A stretch of 16,530 nucleotides of DNA, from contig DXVZ01000020.1 of the NCBI GenBank assembly GCA_019417125.1, positions 13,138 through 29,667 of the forward strand, written 5' to 3'. This DNA is from Phascolarctobacterium sp. Its GTDB lineage: Bacteria > Bacillota > Negativicutes > Acidaminococcales > Acidaminococcaceae. The position numbers and the translations under genes were made by a program. This document shows positions 14,260-16,530 of the stretch, piece by piece; position 1 is the stretch's first letter; the number at the start of each line of letters is the position of its first letter. The notes beneath the pieces are model-generated. The model did not search any database and was not told the origin of the DNA. It worked only from the letters and a program-made list of their open reading frames with translations.

Positions 14260-14334
14260 TGGAGCGGAAAACGAGGCTCGAACTCGCGACCCCCACCTTG
14301 GCAAGGTGGTGCTCTACCACTGAGCTATTTCCGC
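14260..14334 (-). tRNA. tRNA-Gly (anticodon GCC)
   Basis: The 75-nt minus-strand sequence folds as a complete tRNA. The acceptor stem is GCGGAAA/TTTCCGC, with discriminator T and an encoded CCA (14260-14262). The D arm carries AGCTCAGTGGTAGAGC. The anticodon stem is CCACC/GGTGG around TTGCCAA, with anticodon GCC at 14300-14302. The T arm contains GTTCGAGCC. The GCC anticodon and U discriminator fit glycine. It is a single-gene unit with its own promoter and terminator. Confidence 0.97.
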
Positions 14335-14354
14335 ATCTCTCAACAACGATGTTA

Positions 14355-14383
14355 ATTATACAGCAGTAAAATTCGTTTGTCAA
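14355..14383 (-). promoter_or_regulatory. consensus promoter of tRNA-Gly
   Basis: TTGACA (14378-14383) and TATAAT (14355-14360) on the minus strand are both perfect, with a 17-nt spacer. It lies in the short gap after the Na/Pi-transporter gene, as expected for a strongly expressed tRNA. Confidence 0.88.
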
Positions 14384-14401
14384 CAGATTTTTTAAATTAT
14401 T

Positions 14402-16006
14402 TTAAAAAATTCCCAAAACAATCTGGCTGATATTTTTGGAATGGTCTGAAACACGCTTAAGGTTAATTAAAATCTCCATCATCATAAATCCGGCAACAGG
14501 GTCGCAGCGTTTTTCGTTCAGGCGCACAATATGGTTTTTGCGGATTTCTTTCTGCGTTTTTTTAACCTTGCGGCAAATGTCCCATGCTTCCTGCGCCAGC
14601 GCCTTATCGTCATTGGCGAGCGCTTCCATCGCCTTACCGCTGGCTTCCAGCACCAGTTTGCCAAGATTGCGCAGTTCTTCTTTAGCTTCTTCGCTGAATT
14701 TAACGTCGTCCTCAAACATGCGGCGTGCGTCTTTTGCCAGGGCTTCGCCGTGGTCGCCAATGCGCTCGATATCCGTGCAGGCGTGCAGCAGCCTGGTATG
14801 CGCCGCCGAAAGCTCGCCGCTCATTTCTTTTTCGCTCATTTTAGTAAGGTAGCGGGTAATGTCTTCTTCCAGTGTGTCAATTACCGGTTCGTGCTCCAGA
14901 ACGTATTTAATTTTAGCTTCGTCCTTATCTTCCAGCGCCGCCAGTCCTACTTCTACATTGTGGCGCGCCATGTTGCCCATACGTACAATTTCCTTAACAG
15001 CAAGACCCATGGCGATAGACGGAGTCGCCAGCATTTTATCGTCCAAATAAGCCGGTTTGCGCGAAATTACAACGCCGCTGCCCGGCAGCATTTTTTCGAT
15101 AAGTTTAATAAATAAACCGGTAAACGGCATAAACAGCAGCGTATTTACCACGTTAAACGCCGTATGCGCGTTGGCAATCTGGCGGGCAATATCGTCTGCC
15201 GGTGAAATTGCCAGTACCAGTTTAACAAACAGCGCCATAAAAGTAATAAAAATTATGGTGCCGATAAAGTTAAACATAACATGCGCCAACGCCACCCTTT
15301 TAGCGGTAATGTTGGCACGCAGAGACGCCAGCACCGCGGTAATGCAGGTACCGATGTTATCGCCCAACAGTACGGGAATAGCTCCCTCCAGCGGAATCAG
15401 CCCCTGGTTGGCAATGGCAATCAGCACGCCGATAGTGGCGCTGCTGGACTGAATTACCATCGTCATTACAAGGCCCACGGCAACTCCCAGCACCGGGTTA
15501 TCCGAAAAACGCCCGATAAAATCAATAAAGCCCTGGTATTCGCGCAGCGGCATTACTGAATCACTCATCATTTCCATGCCCAGCATTAAAATACCGAAAC
15601 CCAGCACAACCTGCCCCAGATATTTGCCGCGCTGGCGTTTTGCCAAAAGCTGCACCGCAAAGCCGATTGCCAAAAACAACGTAATATAATCAGTAAGCTT
15701 AAAGGCAATCAACTGCGCCGTCATGGTAGTGCCGATGTTGGCGCCCATTATTACGCCGAACGCCTGCTTTAAATTTATCAGCCCGGCGTTAACAAAGCCT
15801 ACCGTCATTACCGTCGTCGCGCTGCTGGACTGCAAAATACCAGTTACAACCGCGCCAAGCGCTACTGCCACCGGCAAAAAGCCGGTCAGCTTTTCAAGTA
15901 TTTTTTGCAGCTTCTCGCCGGCGGCACGCTGCAGGCCTTCGCCCATAAGCTGCATACCGTACAAAAACAATGCCAGTCCGCCCAAAAATCCGAAAAAGTA
16001 AACCAT
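14402..16006 (-). CDS. Na/Pi-cotransporter family protein with C-terminal PhoU-like domain
   Basis: This 534-residue inner-membrane protein belongs to the NptA/YjbB-type Na+/phosphate cotransporter family. Two inverted membrane repeats each carry the family QSSS motif: GILQSSSATT at about 57-66 and MVIQSSSATIG at about 182-192. GANIGTT and GDNIGTC sit at matching positions in the two repeats. From about residue 340 to the end is a soluble, helical PhoU-like domain (EEDITRYLTKMSEKEMS, CTDIERIGDHGEALA, LKRVSDHSKNISQIV). The ATG at 16006 follows AGGAGGG. Family members move phosphate, often as exporters; the direction is not visible here. No clear terminator precedes the tRNA promoter 19 bp after its stop, so some read-through into the tRNA is possible. 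Confidence 0.93.
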   Translation of the reverse strand: MVYFFGFLGGLALFLYGMQLMGEGLQRAAGEKLQKILEKLTGFLPVAVALGAVVTGILQSSSATTVMTVGFVNAGLINLKQAFGVIMGANIGTTMTAQLIAFKLTDYITLFLAIGFAVQLLAKRQRGKYLGQVVLGFGILMLGMEMMSDSVMPLREYQGFIDFIGRFSDNPVLGVAVGLVMTMVIQSSSATIGVLIAIANQGLIPLEGAIPVLLGDNIGTCITAVLASLRANITAKRVALAHVMFNFIGTIIFITFMALFVKLVLAISPADDIARQIANAHTAFNVVNTLLFMPFTGLFIKLIEKMLPGSGVVISRKPAYLDDKMLATPSIAMGLAVKEIVRMGNMARHNVEVGLAALEDKDEAKIKYVLEHEPVIDTLEEDITRYLTKMSEKEMSGELSAAHTRLLHACTDIERIGDHGEALAKDARRMFEDDVKFSEEAKEELRNLGKLVLEASGKAMEALANDDKALAQEAWDICRKVKKTQKEIRKNHIVRLNEKRCDPVAGFMMMEILINLKRVSDHSKNISQIVLGIF

Positions 16007-16057
16007 AAGCCCTCCTATTAAGCCGTTTAACTTAATTTTTACTTATATTTTATATTT

Positions 16058-16087
16058 ATTATACAAGATTAGGCAGGTACGGTACAA
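16058..16087 (-). promoter_or_regulatory. possible promoter of the Na/Pi-transporter gene
   Basis: A perfect TATAAT (16058-16063) on the minus strand lies 18 nt from a weak TTGTAC (16082-16087). I see no pho-box-like direct repeats. Confidence 0.4.
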
Positions 16088-16111
16088 GTAATTTTATCTA
16101 TTTTTGTAACA

Positions 16112-16142
16112 ATTAAAACAAAAGGCCCTGCAATTTGCAGAG
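16112..16142 (-). terminator. terminator after the RND efflux gene
   Basis: CTCTGCA (minus strand, 16136-16142) pairs with TGCAGGG (16126-16132) with one wobble and a 3-nt loop, followed by CCTTTTGTTTT. It lies 17 bp after the stop of the RND gene. Confidence 0.6.
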
Positions 16143-16159
16143 CGGTAAAAATTTTTTTG

Positions 16160-16530
16160 TTATGCTTCTTCTGCCGGTACAGAAGATTTATAGTGTTTGG
16201 CTTTCCACTGTTCAAATTCCATATACACAACCGGCACAACCAACAGCGTCAGCATAGTGGAGGTAATTAAACCGCCGACCAAAACCACGCCCATAGATTG
16301 GCGCAGTTCCGCGCCTTCGCCGATGCCCATGGCGATAGGAAGCATACCCAAAATTGTAGACAACGTCGTCATCAATATCGGGCGCAGGCGCAGCGAGCAG
16401 GCTTCCAGCGTCGCGCTGCGGATATCCAGCCCTTTTTCGCGCTGCTGGTTAGCGTAGTCAATTAACAAAATAGCGTTTTTAGTTACCAGGCCCAACAGCA
16501 TGGTAAAGCCAATCATACTCATCATGTTGG
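16160..16530 (-). CDS. RND efflux transporter, C-terminal end (5' part outside window)
   Basis: Only about the last 123 codons are visible. They read NMMSMIGFTMLLGLVTKNAILLIDYANQ, then RLRPILMTTLSTILGMLPIA and GGLITSTMLTLLVVPVVYM, which are the last membrane helices of an AcrB/HAE1-type RND pump (proton-driven export of drugs or lipophilic compounds across both membranes). GLVTKNAILLIDYAN is the typical motif after TM10, and the final helix ends in a short charged tail. The stop is at 16160. It has the normal C-terminal length for the family, so the gene looks intact at this end. Substrate and partners lie outside the window. Confidence 0.94.
   Translation of the reverse strand, partial: NMMSMIGFTMLLGLVTKNAILLIDYANQQREKGLDIRSATLEACSLRLRPILMTTLSTILGMLPIAMGIGEGAELRQSMGVVLVGGLITSTMLTLLVVPVVYMEFEQWKAKHYKSSVPAEEA

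Noticed and set aside
1..16530. CRISPR array, insertion sequence, prophage or attachment site
   Set aside because: I found no regularly spaced repeats, transposase, integrase or terminal inverted repeats; the single tRNA gene has no duplicated 3' segment elsewhere in the window that I could see.

Overview
The window looks like the chromosome of a Negativicutes bacterium, a Firmicute that keeps an outer membrane. The housekeeping genes (tig-clpP-clpX, lon-engB, ridA) have Firmicutes-like content and order. The same window encodes a classical autotransporter with a C-terminal β-barrel and the end of an RND efflux pump, both of which need an outer membrane. Moderate GC content would fit the Acidaminococcaceae/Phascolarctobacterium group, but that placement is an inference and not proven here. 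All genes lie on the minus strand except one CDF metal exporter.

Layout. 1-2315 is a divergent metal-homeostasis locus. feoA-feoA-feoB (ferrous iron uptake, feoB cut by the window edge) is read leftward. A CDF cation exporter is read rightward behind a leader that I recognise as a NiCo (czcD-type) riboswitch with an overlapping intrinsic terminator. 2327-5320 holds a small HTH protein and a large autotransporter, separated by a strong terminator. 5320-6660 is gene-poor but rich in signals. It contains ridA with its own promoter and a palindrome over the -10 box, a possible small RNA, and a strongly promoted structured RNA that resembles a cobalamin riboswitch but has no gene behind it. 6658-10708 is a probable lon-engB-abrB-like operon (protease, ribosome-assembly GTPase, membrane permease). 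10828-14040 is tig-clpP-clpX, with the chaperone first and then the two subunits of the ClpXP protease. 14223-14383 is a tRNA-Gly(GCC) gene with a perfect promoter and terminator. 14402-16006 is a Na/Pi-cotransporter-family protein with a PhoU-like tail. The last 370 bases are the C-terminal end of an RND transporter.

How the parts fit. Iron import and divalent-metal export share one intergenic region of about 320 bp, which carries two promoters, two inverted repeats and a metal-sensing RNA. The protein quality-control genes lie close together as two adjacent transcription units. The most unusual part is 6175-6601: a perfect σ70-type promoter, a folded aptamer-like RNA and two intrinsic terminators, with no coding gene before ridA's own promoter. 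The best explanation I see is a riboswitch-controlled small RNA or the leader of a lost gene.
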